Source: Drechmeria coniospora
Lineage: Eukaryota; Ascomycota; Sordariomycetes; Hypocreales; Ophiocordycipitaceae
Length of the DNA: 64,000 nt
Direction: 5' to 3'
NCBI RefSeq assembly: GCF_001625195.1
Contig: NC_054389.1
Coordinates: 4,398,520 to 4,462,519, forward strand
Shown here: positions 10,068 through 24,282 of the stretch, piece after piece
How positions within the stretch are numbered: the stretch's first letter is position 1
Layout: the number at the start of each line of letters is the position of its first letter
Program-made: the position numbers and the translations under genes
The notes under the pieces: generated by a model
The model's input: only the letters and a program-made list of their open reading frames with translations
Told to the model about the DNA's origin: nothing
Database searches by the model: none

Positions 10068-13000
10068 CTTGAGGAGGGAAATGCGGATACGACAGATGAC
10101 GATAACGCCCACCTGTCAGTCGAGCGGGTTCGCCTCTGGTGGCATCAGGTGCCGGCGCGATGTCGAAGCGAGCGGTTGAGGGAGCAGACGAGGGGGTGCA
10201 GACGAGGGGGGGGGGGCGGCTGAGGAGGGGCGACGAGGGGAAGCAGGAATGGCGAGGTCGAGAAATAGCAGAATATCAGATGGAGGAGCGAGGCATACGA
10301 GAACACGACCATCAACCCGAACGACGCTACGGCGGTGAAGGAAAGGGATCGAGGACGGGCACAAGGTAAGAGAATTCTGGCGGGGGAGGGAGGGGATAAA
10401 CGAAGGTCGCCAGATCGAAGGCGAGATGAGGTGACGATGGAGAACGACGATCTGCTGCCGTGCCCCGTGCGCACTACCCTGCGCTGTAATACTTGCTTGC
10501 AGGTACCCAAGGATGGCCAGCTGAAGGTGCTACGGAGGAGGAGAAGGCGCGGCGGCGAGGGGGAGGGGGGGCGAGGGGAAGGAGGTGGGGGGTTCCCATT
10601 CGCCTAACGTGACGGGACTTGTGAGACCTTGGGGCGGCTGAGCAGGTTGTAGTAGCAGCGGGTTAGCACTATTACTGTCCCTAGTACCTAGTTTTGCCAG
10701 CAATCCCAGGTACAGGCAGGCGTGGACAAAAACAAACACGGCAAGGTCAGCTCCCAGCCCCTAGGATGGATAAACATGCTTTTCGTACGGAGCAGCAGTA
10801 AACAATAAACAGAGGTTTTGCCTTTCGCATCGCCTACCCAACCACATTAATACCGCGCGCGCTCTCCGGAAGAGCCGAGTCCCGTGACTGGTAGACGGCG
10901 GTGCGAACATGGCCATCCGCACGAGACTGCGTGCAGCACCTGAAAAGGCGGGCAGGACGACCATGTCATGCGTACTCCATCGTGGCCTTGCGTCCCCTCG
11001 CATGACACCGGAGGCGATGGGTTGCCGATGACCTTTTTGTCACCCCACCGCTGGGTACCAGAGCCAACCAAGGTCAAAGGTACCGGGTACAGCACGGCTT
11101 CATGCCCGTGCTCGTGCTCTGTCGTACCCAAAGTTCCAGGCTTTCGGTCGCTAGCGCCTCAGCACTCGGCACCAATTACGATTGCGTCCCAGCCGTGGAT
11201 CAGAAGACTTCAAACGCGCCGTGCAGCTGATGTGCCGTACTGTGCCGTGGCGCCGAGCGACCGAGGCAGCAATCACAGAGGCAGCCTCTCCCACCTTGAG
11301 CGCCATTACCACATACTCTGCACTGCAGGCATGTCTCTGCAGAGCTAGAGCAAATTGATGACGGTACAAGCACTAGCAGGGTGGGTGAAGGAGACGACGA
11401 TGCCGGTCCCGCGAAATGCGTGGACGGTGTCGACGCGAGAGTTGAACCACGCACGACACACCCGCACCAGGACACTTGCCGAAGTAAGCACAAGCACCTC
11501 GAACCGTTGTTGACTGTGCGGAGTATTGACACGGAGTACGGAGCACGAGGTCGTGCATCTGGCACTAATAATACTTGCTGGTTACCAAGTAGGTACAGTA
11601 CTCGCACTTAAAACCCCCTACTGTACGTATTATTCACTCTTGGTACTCCGTACCTACAGTACTGTACTTTGTTGTGCTGCAAGTACAGAATTCCGAACTT
11701 GTACAGTAAGTACATCGTTTACTGCTAGGTACTATTACCCAGTGACAAAAGTGACGATTCAATTTTGGCAGCGCTGCCACTACAAAGTGAATCGACACTT
11801 TTGTCAGCCCACTATTGTATTTACTTTAGTAAGTACTTACTTAGACTCTGTACTGTACGGAGTACCTAGCAGGTGTATTGTAAGTACTGTATTGTAAGTA
11901 CTAGGTACTAGAGTGAGTAGCGGTAGCAGGTCCTAACACTAATACATCACGTACCCCAAACTCCGTACTACGAACATACATGTGCAGCACTGACAGCACT
12001 GTACTCGCCTGCACATGATGCATGTGCCAGAGGTCGTGTCCGGTTCCCTGCGCTCCAGCGGCCAACGGCCATGTTCGATGCATACCACCAACCTTGCTTC
12101 CACGTCTTGGTACAGGGGTCCATGGCGCTGAGACAACAAGCTACCGATGGGCGCAAACTTACCTATCACTTTCAGCTTGCCGCCGAAGCCTGGTGGCGGC
12201 CATCAGGCGTTCGTGCCAGCCTGGCAGGACCCCATGCGCTACTCCCGCCGGCCTCGCTGGCTGGACCAAGTGCTAAATTAGGGGCTGCCTTTTAGTCCGC
12301 GCGGCGTATCACGAGTGGGCGCTCGTCTCGACATGACATGTAGCATTGCTTCTTCAGGCACTCCGTAATGCGTACCCGACACCGGCTGGCGGTGCACAGG
12401 CGAGAGGGTTTAGACGCTTCGCACAACCGTGAGGGGACGGATGGGCACGGTACGGCGACGACATCCCACGTCCGGACTTGGAAACAAATCCACCCACGCG
12501 GTGCGGCAACTCGCCAAACATGCCGCGGGAACGACTCCCGCGCTCCCCCCCCCCCCTAGAATGCGCCCCATCCGCCTCTCCCCATCCACCTCTCGCTCCG
12601 TACTACTCGGTACGCCGTGCGCGCAGACGTGCGTGCATGGTGTTTGCGTGCACCGGCCGCTCGGTGTCAGGCATGTCGTCGTCGCCGTGTCTTGTTTCCC
12701 ACGCTCCACGTGAAGATGCGTACATTGCGTGATGAAGCCAGTCGGGGGCGGAACGAGACTAAGTAGGTTCAACGGAATCTATGGCCGAGGGTATCTGCTC
12801 GTCTCGTGACCGTCGTTTGCGATGCGCGACGGCCGGACGGCATGTTTCAGGTCATCTTGGGTACGGTGCCTCCCACAGGCAGTGCGGATGTTGGCACGTT
12901 TGTGGGACGGTGGTTGGATTCCCGGCATAGCTGCAGCCAAGCCTCGGGATGCACCAGCACCTGTATGCGTGCTACCCGAGCAGAGCTTGAATTACCACTT

Positions 13001-13471
13001 CCATGCCGTCGCCCATGGATGGCACCCAAGCCTCGGGATACGGCCGTATGCGGACTACTGTACCTGACGACAAGGGCAAGCGGACCGGGGAGAGCAGCCT
13101 CCATAGATTGAAGAACGCGTCGTACCGAACCCAAGGATAGAGGCGGGTGGTGGGTATGCATGCTGCTGAAATAAAATAAAAAAGAGAGAGTCACCTTGAT
13201 GTCAGCCATCCGGGTCGCGTGGCCATCTGCAAAGGTGGTCAATCGCTGTTTGCTTGGTACGAAGCTGCACAAAGGCAAGCAGGCGATGGTGTTGAATGGG
13301 GGTTGGGGGGGGGGAGGGGAGATTCACATTCCCGGAAACAAACTTGCGCAAACTGGCCAGCATCCTTCTGGCGGCAGCATCGGCTACCGTGATGGGGCTA
13401 TGTGAAACCATCCATCACTCTCCTCGTTTGCCGCATCATCATCAAAAGGGACAGGAGCAGTAGCGGCCGGG
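10068..13471. other. 3.4-kb gene-free island
   Basis: The first 500 bp is G-rich on the plus strand and probably contains the promoter and leader of the RING gene. From 11520 to 11990 the sequence is rich in GTAC words and holds TACTCCGTA near 11644 and TACGGAGTA near 11858. The remaining open frames have no recognisable domain, start context or splice structure. Confidence 0.55.
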
Positions 13472-14824
13472 TCAGAAAGCTTCGGAAAAGAGCGTCGGCT
13501 GCTCTTGGGTGTCGGCGTCGAGTTGGGCAAACTCGTCGGCACCCTTTCCGACGTCCCAGGCTCGCTTCTCGCCCGCCTTGGTCCAAACGACATCCTTCTC
13601 CGTCTTCTCGTCGCTCGGCAGCGCTCTGCGGATTTGGTCCTCGGAAAAGCCGGCGTCCCTCAAGCGCCTCTCCTGATTCTGCTTCATCTTCAGCTGATCC
13701 CTAAAGGCCTCGAGAGCGTCGTCATAGTCTCCTCCGCCGTCGTCGCTCAGGGAGACGTCGATGGTTGGGTCGTAGGAAGCGTCGAAGCGACGGTCGAGAT
13801 CAGCGGCGCCGCCCACGGTGCCTCGGCCGCGGACCTTGGGCGGTGGTGCCGGCCCGATCAGGTCGTCCAACGGGTCCGTGTCCTCGTCATTCTGCGCCGG
13901 GACGGTCGGGCGGCGAGGGGGAGACGGCGCGCCTTTGGCCGGAGACTGGTGGCGAGAGCGCTCGCGGTACCTCGTCCGTTGCTCGTGCACCACCGGTGAG
14001 CGATGGCGGGAGCGGCCGTGGTGCGTCCTCGACCGCTTGTCGTCGGAGCGAGAGCGAGAGCGGGAGCGGGAGCGGGAGCGGGAGCGAGAACGTCTGCGAC
14101 GTCTCGGAGAGTTGGATCTGCCCCGCCGTGATCGGGAGTGCCGATGGGAATCCTCGGGCGGCGACGACGAGGATGAGTAGTCGTCCCTGGTCGCTCTGCG
14201 CCGTCTCCTTCTCTCGTCGCCGTCGTCGTCGTTGTTGTCGTCCTCGTGCAGTCGACCGTGGCGGTTGCGGTCTCGGAGGTCTTTGGAAATCAAGTCGATG
14301 TCGTGCTCGGCCGCAAGGTGGCCGTACCGTCGTGAAGCGCCGCTCCCTCGATCCTTGGGTGGCCGGCCGGTCCGCCGAACGCCATCGCCGTCTCTGTCCT
14401 TTCGGCGCTTGGTGCCACCTAGGATAGCTTGTATGTCGCTCATCTGCCGCTTTCGAAGATCCGTTTTTGTCCTCGTCGGTCGTCTCGTGCTGGTCCCCTG
14501 TGCTCTCGTGCTCGTTGCCGATGATTTCGAGCCATTCGCTTTGATCCACTCGTCTCAGCCGGCCTTGTCCGGGCAGGTGAATCAGGTCAGGGGATGGCGT
14601 ACCTCCCAGAAGTCTCGTCAGGAACTCCGTGTTGGGTCTGGGCATGTTCGCCGGCCTGGTGCGCATCCTCGTTAGCCGACTCGCCCTATTTGCTCGGTCG
14701 AGACGATTCACGCTTGCCTCTTCTCTGCCCGAAAGGCGGACGACCCGGCGTCCACGACATTGCGGGCTTCTTGCTCGAGCAGACCGGCGACGTAGTCGTC
14801 GGTGAGAATGTCGTCGTTTGACAT
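13472..14824 (-). CDS. RS-rich pre-mRNA-splicing factor, 38B-like
   Basis: Three exons: 14824-14718, 14655-14603, 14553-13472; product 413 aa. The N-terminus (DILTDDYVAGLLEQEA, then PANMPRPNTEFLTRLLG) and the segment LRKRQMSDIQAILGG match my memory of a fungal family annotated as pre-mRNA-splicing factor 38B. A run of about seven Arg-Ser dipeptides and an Arg/Asp/Ser-rich middle follow. The acidic C-terminal part has DPLDDLIGPAPPPK and a KMKQNQERRLRDAGF motif. A nuclear splicing role is inferred from the RS domain and family name. Exon 1 ends either at a GC donor (14717) or at a GT donor six bases later (14711); both keep the frame. Most of the protein can also be read from an internal ATG at 14443, but that omits the conserved N-terminus. 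Confidence 0.72.
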
Positions 14825-14851
14825 GCCTGGCCGACGTCCAAGGCGATGGCA

Positions 14852-17168
<2,317 letters not shown>

Positions 17169-18023
17169 ATGGTGGCCGCCGACGCCGTCGAGGTCCTCGA
17201 GACTCTGCGGCGGCTGCAGTCCAGGGAGGAAATTTCCATCATCAAGCTCAGCGAGCCCATCGGCAGCTTGACGTCGACGGCGGCGCACGAGGGCCAGCGC
17301 GCCTCGGACGCGTCCAACGGCTGGCCCGAAGGCCCGACGGCGGCGAGCCTCGAGGCCGACCTCGCGCACTACGCGGAGCTCTTTGCGAAGCTGCGCTTTT
17401 CCTACGTCGAGCAGGTGACCAAGGAAAAGTTCATCCGGGCCATCGTCGGCGACCCGCCAGTCATCGTCACGGCCCAGGACAACGTCGACCTCGAGCGGGC
17501 CAACGGCGAAGCCAAGGCGCAGCTCAAGTCGCTCAAGCTCGACGTCGCCGCCATGGTCGCCGAGCTGGAGAGCACGGGCCGGGCCTTGAGCCGGCGATAC
17601 GAGCGCGTGCGGACGGAGACGGCCCAGCTCGAGGAGCTGCCCGGCAAGGCGGACGAGCTGCAGACGCGGGTCGAGGAGCTGCGGGCAGCCCAAGCGTTGG
17701 CCGGATCGGACCCGAGCCTCCGGCTGCCGCTCGCGAAGACGGTCGACCTGGCGGCGAGGCGCAGGGCGGAGCAGCAGGCGCTCGCGCGGGAGCTCGAGTC
17801 GCTGCAAGCCAAGGCGCCGCGCAAGCAGAAGGAGGCCGAGAGGCTGCGGGCCGAGCTCCAGCCGCTCGAGACGAAACGGCAGACGAGCGCGGCGGCGGCG
17901 GCCGAGGCGCGGAGGAGGAAGGAGGCGGCCATCGGAGGCGTGGCCGACCATCTCGAGCAGCGGGCGCGGTGGTGGCGGGCCAGCGAGGGCGTCTTGAAGC
18001 AGGTGCTGGACATGAACGGCTGA
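17169..18023 (+). CDS. sos7: Kinetochore protein Sos7 (coiled-coil partner of Spc7/KNL1)
   Basis: Single exon, 284 aa. The N-terminal third carries the segment I associate with fungal Sos7 proteins: SIIKLSEPIGSLTS, then DLAHYAELFAKLRFSYVEQ and TKEKFIRAIVGDPP (residues about 24-97). The rest is an almost continuous charged helix rich in Leu, Glu, Arg and Ala (roughly 105-265), predicting a coiled coil. Sos7 (fission yeast; Kre28 in budding yeast) pairs with the KNL1 homologue at the outer kinetochore and is needed for chromosome segregation. Length agrees with the family. No intron is needed. Identity rests on recalled family motifs, not on a search. Confidence 0.78.
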   Translation: MVAADAVEVLETLRRLQSREEISIIKLSEPIGSLTSTAAHEGQRASDASNGWPEGPTAASLEADLAHYAELFAKLRFSYVEQVTKEKFIRAIVGDPPVIVTAQDNVDLERANGEAKAQLKSLKLDVAAMVAELESTGRALSRRYERVRTETAQLEELPGKADELQTRVEELRAAQALAGSDPSLRLPLAKTVDLAARRRAEQQALARELESLQAKAPRKQKEAERLRAELQPLETKRQTSAAAAAEARRRKEAAIGGVADHLEQRARWWRASEGVLKQVLDMNG

Positions 18024-18860
18024 CCCCTCGGAGGACGGGCAGGATGGAGTGACGGGGATCGCTTGCGCATTTCGGCACGGCGTCGGGCGGCGTTCCGAAT
18101 CTGTCGAGTGTCCAGCCTCGGCCACGGATGCATTCCCGCCTCGATCGAGGACGGCGGCCGAGCGGCCGATGTGCTGATGACGTCCCCACGCAGGGTGGGT
18201 TATTGATGAACACATGGCCACGCATGGATGGATATGCCTATGCACCTATATCCCCAGTTATCTATTTTCCTCTCCATGCAACATGTATGCATGCCTTGCC
18301 GACGAGGATGATGCGGACCTACCAATCGACGGCCGTGGTCATCGGTTGACCGCGACTCGTCCCTTTCCCACGGCCGGCATCCAACGCCGACGAGGCATTC
18401 TTTCATCATCACCGTCCGCCGTCACGGAAGAAGGCGGACGTGGATATTCGTGCACCGCAAATTGGACGGAGGAACCATGGGCGCGTCGCGTTGGCGCGTG
18501 GCGAACGAGGTGAACGGAATAGTGAGTGCTCACGTTCAACAGCACAACGACCGCTCCTCGGCCCGTTGCACCATCCAGAGGCATGGGGAGGCATCGGTGT
18601 ATTTGGACAGGTCGGTGCACGACGGCATGCACGATCAAGCACGGGTGGAATGTCCAGGATTGCACGGAGCAAAGGAAAGAATACAGAGCACAGAAAAGAA
18701 TACGGAGCACGGAAAGGAGCACAGAGCACTGGAAAGAGTACAGAGTACAACGTACGGGGTCGAGTACAACGTACGGGAAAGAGCAGAGTACAGGAAAGAG
18801 TATAGAGTGCAGGAAGAGCACAGATAGAGCACAGGAAAGAGAGCAAAATACAGAAAAGTG

Positions 18861-18986
18861 TACAGATACAGGAGAGAGTACAGATACAGGAGAGAGTACA
18901 GATACAGGAGAGAGTACAGATACAGGAGAGAGTACAGATACAGGAGAGAGTACAGATACAGGAAAGAATACAGATACAGGAAAGAG
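18861..18986. repeat. 18-bp minisatellite, 7 copies
   Basis: Five perfect copies of TACAGATACAGGAGAGAG (18861-18950) are followed by two variants ending GGAAAGAA and GGAAAGAG (18951-18986). A degenerate ancestor-like zone of AGAGCACAGGAAAGAG-type words occupies about 18657-18860. Because 18 is a multiple of three, the array is open in several frames and creates spurious open frames on both strands. Confidence 0.95.
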
Positions 18987-19428
18987 CACGGCCAAGAATA
19001 TTCAGCTATAAATAGGCATGCTGTCATTACGGTCGGGCTGGCGAGACAAAGCTGTGCAAGCTCTTCTGAGCATCGTCTCGACCGGGACTTGAAGGTGCAA
19101 GCACGAGCAAGGCGACAGCAAGAGATGCAGTTGACGAGCAAAGGCACCGGACGGCCTCAAGGTGGTTTGCGATGCGAGCGGGAGCTGGGCCCCTCCATGG
19201 ATTCCGCCGTCTTGCGTGCGGACGATGATGCGCGAAATATCCACAAGGCCCAAGTTGTGCCGTCCATCCGCCCGTCCTTTGCTCGCCTCATCATCATCGG
19301 AATCAGCTACGGCGAATGCTGCGTGCACAGAGGACCGTTCGATTGTGCCGCCGCGCACGGAGTATGTGTGCGTATGACGAGTATCTCGTATGATTTTCCT
19401 ACAAATGATTGATCTATTTGCACTCCGG

Positions 19429-19461
19429 TCTTTTATTTTTTATTTTTTTATTTTTATTTTT
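19429..19461. repeat. A/T homopolymer-type tract (TTTTA-like units)
   Basis: About 33 bp built of runs of four to seven T separated by single A residues, within otherwise mixed-composition intergenic DNA. No gene adjoins it within 1 kb. Confidence 0.8.
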
Positions 19462-21882
19462 TCCCACCTGTTTGGTTGTTGGCGAGGGCGAGAATAGCGA
19501 GCGAGACGGAGCGATGCACGGCCAGCTTGGAGCTGAGCAGCGCCAAGTGCACAGCGAGGTAGACCCTATTAGTACCGTGCCGTAAGTACGTAGATTAGTA
19601 ATACTGTACGGTCAGCAGCAGCAGCGGCATGGCGCTCACTCCACCCGCACCGCACAGCTTCCAAGATCCACGCCCCCCCCGGCCGCCTGCCCTTCCCCTC
19701 CTCGCCCCTCTCTCCCCACCGTCGGTCGCTGCTGTAATTAGTTCGAGCCCGCCCGCATTCTTACGGACTGTGCCATTAATACCTACAGCTACAACCACCT
19801 GCACGGAGTGCAACTACTTACTTACAGTACAGTAGTTGTACTTACTTACGGTACAGTAGTTGTACATGCAGGTGTCGCACAGTAGTGATTACTGCTTGCA
19901 CTCCGTACTCGTACTCGTACTCGTACCGATAATCATGGTGGGAATGCAGGACAGTGCCGCTGCAGTACGGGGTACAGATGCGCCATGCTGTGCCCCGTAC
20001 ACCTACCTAGCATTACGATGATATGCACACCTGCCATGCTGCAAGCCTTTGCAAGCACGTGCACATGGCCAGGCGCATCGCCAACGAACATGCCCCGTAC
20101 TCGACATCCGTACATTGCGACGTTCGTCTTTGCCGAGCAGTTCGAGGGCACGCACACCACTTCAAGCACAAAGCAAAGGTGCCCTAGGCGCAGCAGGTGG
20201 ACATGTCTCGGCGAGCAGGTTGACGCATGCACGCGATGGCGACATGCGCGGAATCGAATGGCGGCCGAGGGACCGCTTGCATGTCGATCAGCAAGGCGCC
20301 AAAAGCAACAGCTAGAGAGAGGGAGATTTGCCTGGGGAAGTGGAACAAGTGGGGGCCAGCATGTGCGATGCCAGGCTGGTACGGAGCACCGCATTCGCGA
20401 CATGGGCGAGCGGAGTGCGTCCTTGTCAAGTACTAGGCACTTGATACCCCGTACATACTAGGTACTAATAGGTAGTGTACCGCGGAATAACTGTTGCCAG
20501 TGCAGTACGAAGTTGTACTCAAGTAAGAAAGTACACAGTTACAACTACAGCTAGCCGCCTTGACCGAGATGGTATCATTCCACGGCGTCGGGAGTACACA
20601 GCAGTACCTATGGCACCGCGTGCTTGCGTACGACGGCAAGCTGCAGTGCGTGTACTCCGTACGAGCAGTAGCCATGCACGCATTGTGCGGTAGCATCGTG
20701 CCGCCGACATGCGTGGGCCGCCGCCTGCCTGCCGCGGACAGCGTGCGACGTGCTGTACCGGCCGTTGGCTGCCATGTGGTCGTGCCAATCGGTGGCTGCT
20801 TTCCTGCCGCCGCCTGCAGCGACGAGTGGGCGGGATGATTCAGAGCCACGCTGCAGGAGGGTGAACCATGACACAACCGCCGTCTGCCTCTCGCGAGCCG
20901 GTCGCGTGCAAGCAAGGCACGGCATGCCAGGCAAGACAGCCGGTGGTCGACGAACGCTCTCGGCGCAGATCCGTCCATGAGCTCCTACACCCACGTACCG
21001 TACGTGCCTCTGTACTCGTGCTCGCTGCGCACGCTTGCACGAGCTATACAAGTACAAAGTGGACGTCGATCAAGGGCAATCCAAGGACGACCCAAGGACG
21101 GTACGGAGTACCATGCATGTACATGTGCGCGCCGTGAGAATCTAGGACCTTCACCAGCGTCTTCGTGGCTACTAGGTAGTAGCAAGTATTACCCTCTGTA
21201 CAGTTGGTTGCATGTTCAACTACAGTAGGTTCATGTGCTCGCCTTTGCACGCACAGGTACCATGTACTGGCACCATTTGTGAGGTGCTTTGTCGTGCCTG
21301 CTAGGTGCAGTGTGCTAGGTACCTCCTAGTAGTGTCGTCTTCGCCTCAGCAGGCACCGACGGCCACCACACGGCGAGTGGCACGCCTACGGTCGGTCCGT
21401 GGACCTTGCGACGGCACGACGCCCAAGCACGGAGCACAGCACATACTCCACCGTCCCAAGTACGCACCACGCCCATGAGCCTGCGCTTCGTCGGGCCGTT
21501 GCACGATGCAACGACGAATGGTGCAGCTATCTGTCGCGCGACGGCTGCGCAATCGAAAATTGGAAGACGGCAATGACTACGGCGCCGGCGTGCTCCCACG
21601 GCGTACGTACCTGTCCCAGCAAGCACGCGCGTGGGCACAGGCACAAGTACCGGCCCAGCCATCGGATGCATTTGTCAGACGAGTGAGACACCTGCTGACG
21701 AAATGCCCAAACGGCGATGCCTCGTACGTGCCACCCACAGGTTTTTTTGGCCGCCCTCGCCGTGGCTTGCTTCTCCTGCCGATAGCTCTGCCGCTGATGG
21801 GGCATCGTCCGTCGTGCGGAACGACGATTTGTGGCAACAATGGCGTTCCATGCGAGAAGAAACGCCGATCGATGATGGAACG

Positions 21883-21979
21883 CCCCCCTCCCCCTCCCCT
21901 CCCCTCCCCCCCCTCCTCCTTTCCTCTTCTAATCGTCCATCCATCCATCCATCCATCCATCCATCCACATCCATCCATC
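21883..21979. repeat. Polypyrimidine tract followed by (CCAT)n microsatellite
   Basis: A C/T-only run (about 21883-21930) leads into seven perfect CCAT units (21937-21964) and three more after a short interruption. Gene-free context. Confidence 0.9.
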
Positions 21980-24282
21980 GTGCCGTATCCACAGCGGAAT
22001 TCGCATTCCTCGCTCCCGCACCCTTCGCCGGTGTTCGCCCCACGCCGAGGACGAGAGCAAATGACGGACGACCAGAGAACGACCAAAGGGGGCTCGCCTG
22101 GAACGCCACCAGGTGCTGGCTGAAAAGCTTCCGAAGCCTCGCTCCCATATCGCACCGCGCGCGGAACCTATGCTGAGAATCTCCTCTGCGCCTGCTCGCG
22201 TGTACCTGCTATCTCGTACAGCACCGTCCCGTGCGGTGCATGTCCACATACCACTGACTAGCATCGACTAATATGCCGAATCGTCTCCGTCTTCGACGCA
22301 CCGAATGGTAACCACACGGAGGGGGGGGGGGTCCACGGAGCTTGGCAAGTCCCCGAACGCCGGGGCGGCACGCTTCGCAGCGATCTGCACTCGGTACCTA
22401 GGTAGGTATGTAAGTACTGTACATGCACAACTACTTGCTGTGCGTGGTATGAATTAATACCAGTTACATCTTCCTTGTGCTCCGTACTCCGTACACCTGC
22501 GGAAAACAGTAATACATAATTATACCAAACGAGTACGGTTCTTGTACCTACCGAGTAAGTACGGTTCTTCCACCTACCGAGTACAGTTCTTGTACCTACC
22601 AAGTGAGTACAGTTCTTCCACCTACCTGTACCCACCTTCCTTCATGTTCCTGGTTGTCCGTACCCCATGCCGTGTATTCTTCTCGAATTGTTGTTGCGCC
22701 CGTCGACTCCCCCCCTTCCCCTCCTAGCTCGATAGATATTTAGGTATTAGCATGTATTCCCAACCGTCTTGAGCGTGCATCGGGTGGTTCGAGTTTTACG
22801 TCCAAGGCACACTACACGCATGCGCCATTGGGCTACGACCCCCAGTCGCGACCTTGCTCTCGCTCTTGCGTCATGAGCAAGGGCCGTGCGCCGAATGACG
22901 GCTGGGAGCGCGCGCGAGCACAAGTACCTAGTAAGTAGGCACCTGATGGCCTGTACCTAATAGGTACCTGATGGCCTGTACGGCTTACAGTACACGCTGT
23001 ACCGTCTGGTACTAGTTGGTGCGTAAAGAACGTGCTGGCGTACACCTACAGTGTGGGCTGGTACGGGCCTGCAAGTGCGTACCGTAGGTGCAGGTACAAG
23101 CAAGTACATGCGCCGATGGTGTCGAGTGTCGGTAACGTTGATGGTCAGCGTCCTCTATTGTGTCATATATGAGTGCCTGCCGTCATGATATCGTCGTAAT
23201 TATCCGTCACCATGCTGCGGGCGACCTCACGCGCACCAATGGTCCCCTGCCCCTCGTTGGATCCCTCGTCGTGAGCGTGCAGTGGTCGTGCACCTGTTCT
23301 GATCCTGCGCTTGACCGTCGCCTTCTTCCCTGCCCGACACCGCACTCCTCCGAGGGCGAGGGGGAGCGGCAGGGCGGGGAGCCGTGAACCCAACACGGGC
23401 GTGCGGAAAGTTCCTTGTCATGACCAAGATGATGACAGACACAACCATCTCGTCGACGTAATCATCCATATCCAACCTATCCATCCGTCTCGTCGAGTGC
23501 GAGAACATGGTTGGATCACCGTCGCCGTCCATCTACTTCTCATCATGGCGCCACAGCCTTGACGGGTTGAACAAACGGCAAGCCACTAGCCGATGACGTC
23601 TCCCAACAATTTGTCGAGACTCGACCAGCAGCCGCCATGCAGCCGTGAAGCCCTGCAGCTTCGAGGTGCCCCTCCCCTCCCCCCCCCCGCCATCGAGGGG
23701 GAAAAAGTCATACTCCGCCATGTCGGACCAAGTCCTCGTTGCCGCGTCTAGAGTTGTCGTAGTTGCCGCGACTCTCTGCGTCGCACAAACGGCGTTTTTG
23801 TGCACAGCGCCGCCGCCGCGCACGTGGCATGGAGACAGACTTGGCTGCCATTTCTATTATCCGGCTCCAGCATGGCCAGCTCGGCAATACCTGCTACCTA
23901 TTGTGTTTCCTGTCATGCGTACTCGTCATCTTTACCATACGAAACCCAAAATGCGTCCCTGCTTCCATCATGGAGCGGGTGCTTCCTTGTCTTGCCTTCC
24001 AGTTGCGTCCCTCTATCTCTGATCGAGCCCCCTTTTCGAACGCCAGCCCCGAAAGAGTACAGGGCGCCCCTTGCGTTGCCACCACCAGCACCAGCACCAC
24101 CCCACTGACCGTCCCAATTTGTCATGCCGTTCGCGCGCTCCCCCACGTACAGTATGTGCAGTGCGTGCATGTGCAATCCGTGCCCGTCATCCATGTGCTC
24201 GGTGCCCACTCGTTATGAATCAACGACAAACCCCATCCATGTACGCCACGCACGGGTGCGCCGACCCAAAAAGGCGGCCCTC

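Larger units (their letters stand above)
18024..24282. other. 6.3-kb gene-free island with several repeats
   Basis: No gene found. Contents: a degenerate and then regular minisatellite (18657-18986), an AT-rich homopolymer-like stretch (about 19429-19461), GTAC/TACTCCGTA-rich segments (19570-19930, 20430-20660, 21095-21120, 22380-22640), a polypyrimidine tract with a CCAT microsatellite (21880-21979), and GC-rich filler. Open frames overlap on both strands and are explained by the low-complexity composition. Confidence 0.55.

Noticed and set aside
8148..10223. A 691-codon plus-strand frame opposite the RING gene
   Set aside because: Antisense shadow of a GC-rich exon; the minus strand shows PA, TM and RING motifs.
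18339..19147. Plus- and minus-strand open frames with periodic peptide repeats
   Set aside because: They are produced by the 18-bp minisatellite, whose unit length keeps frames open on both strands.
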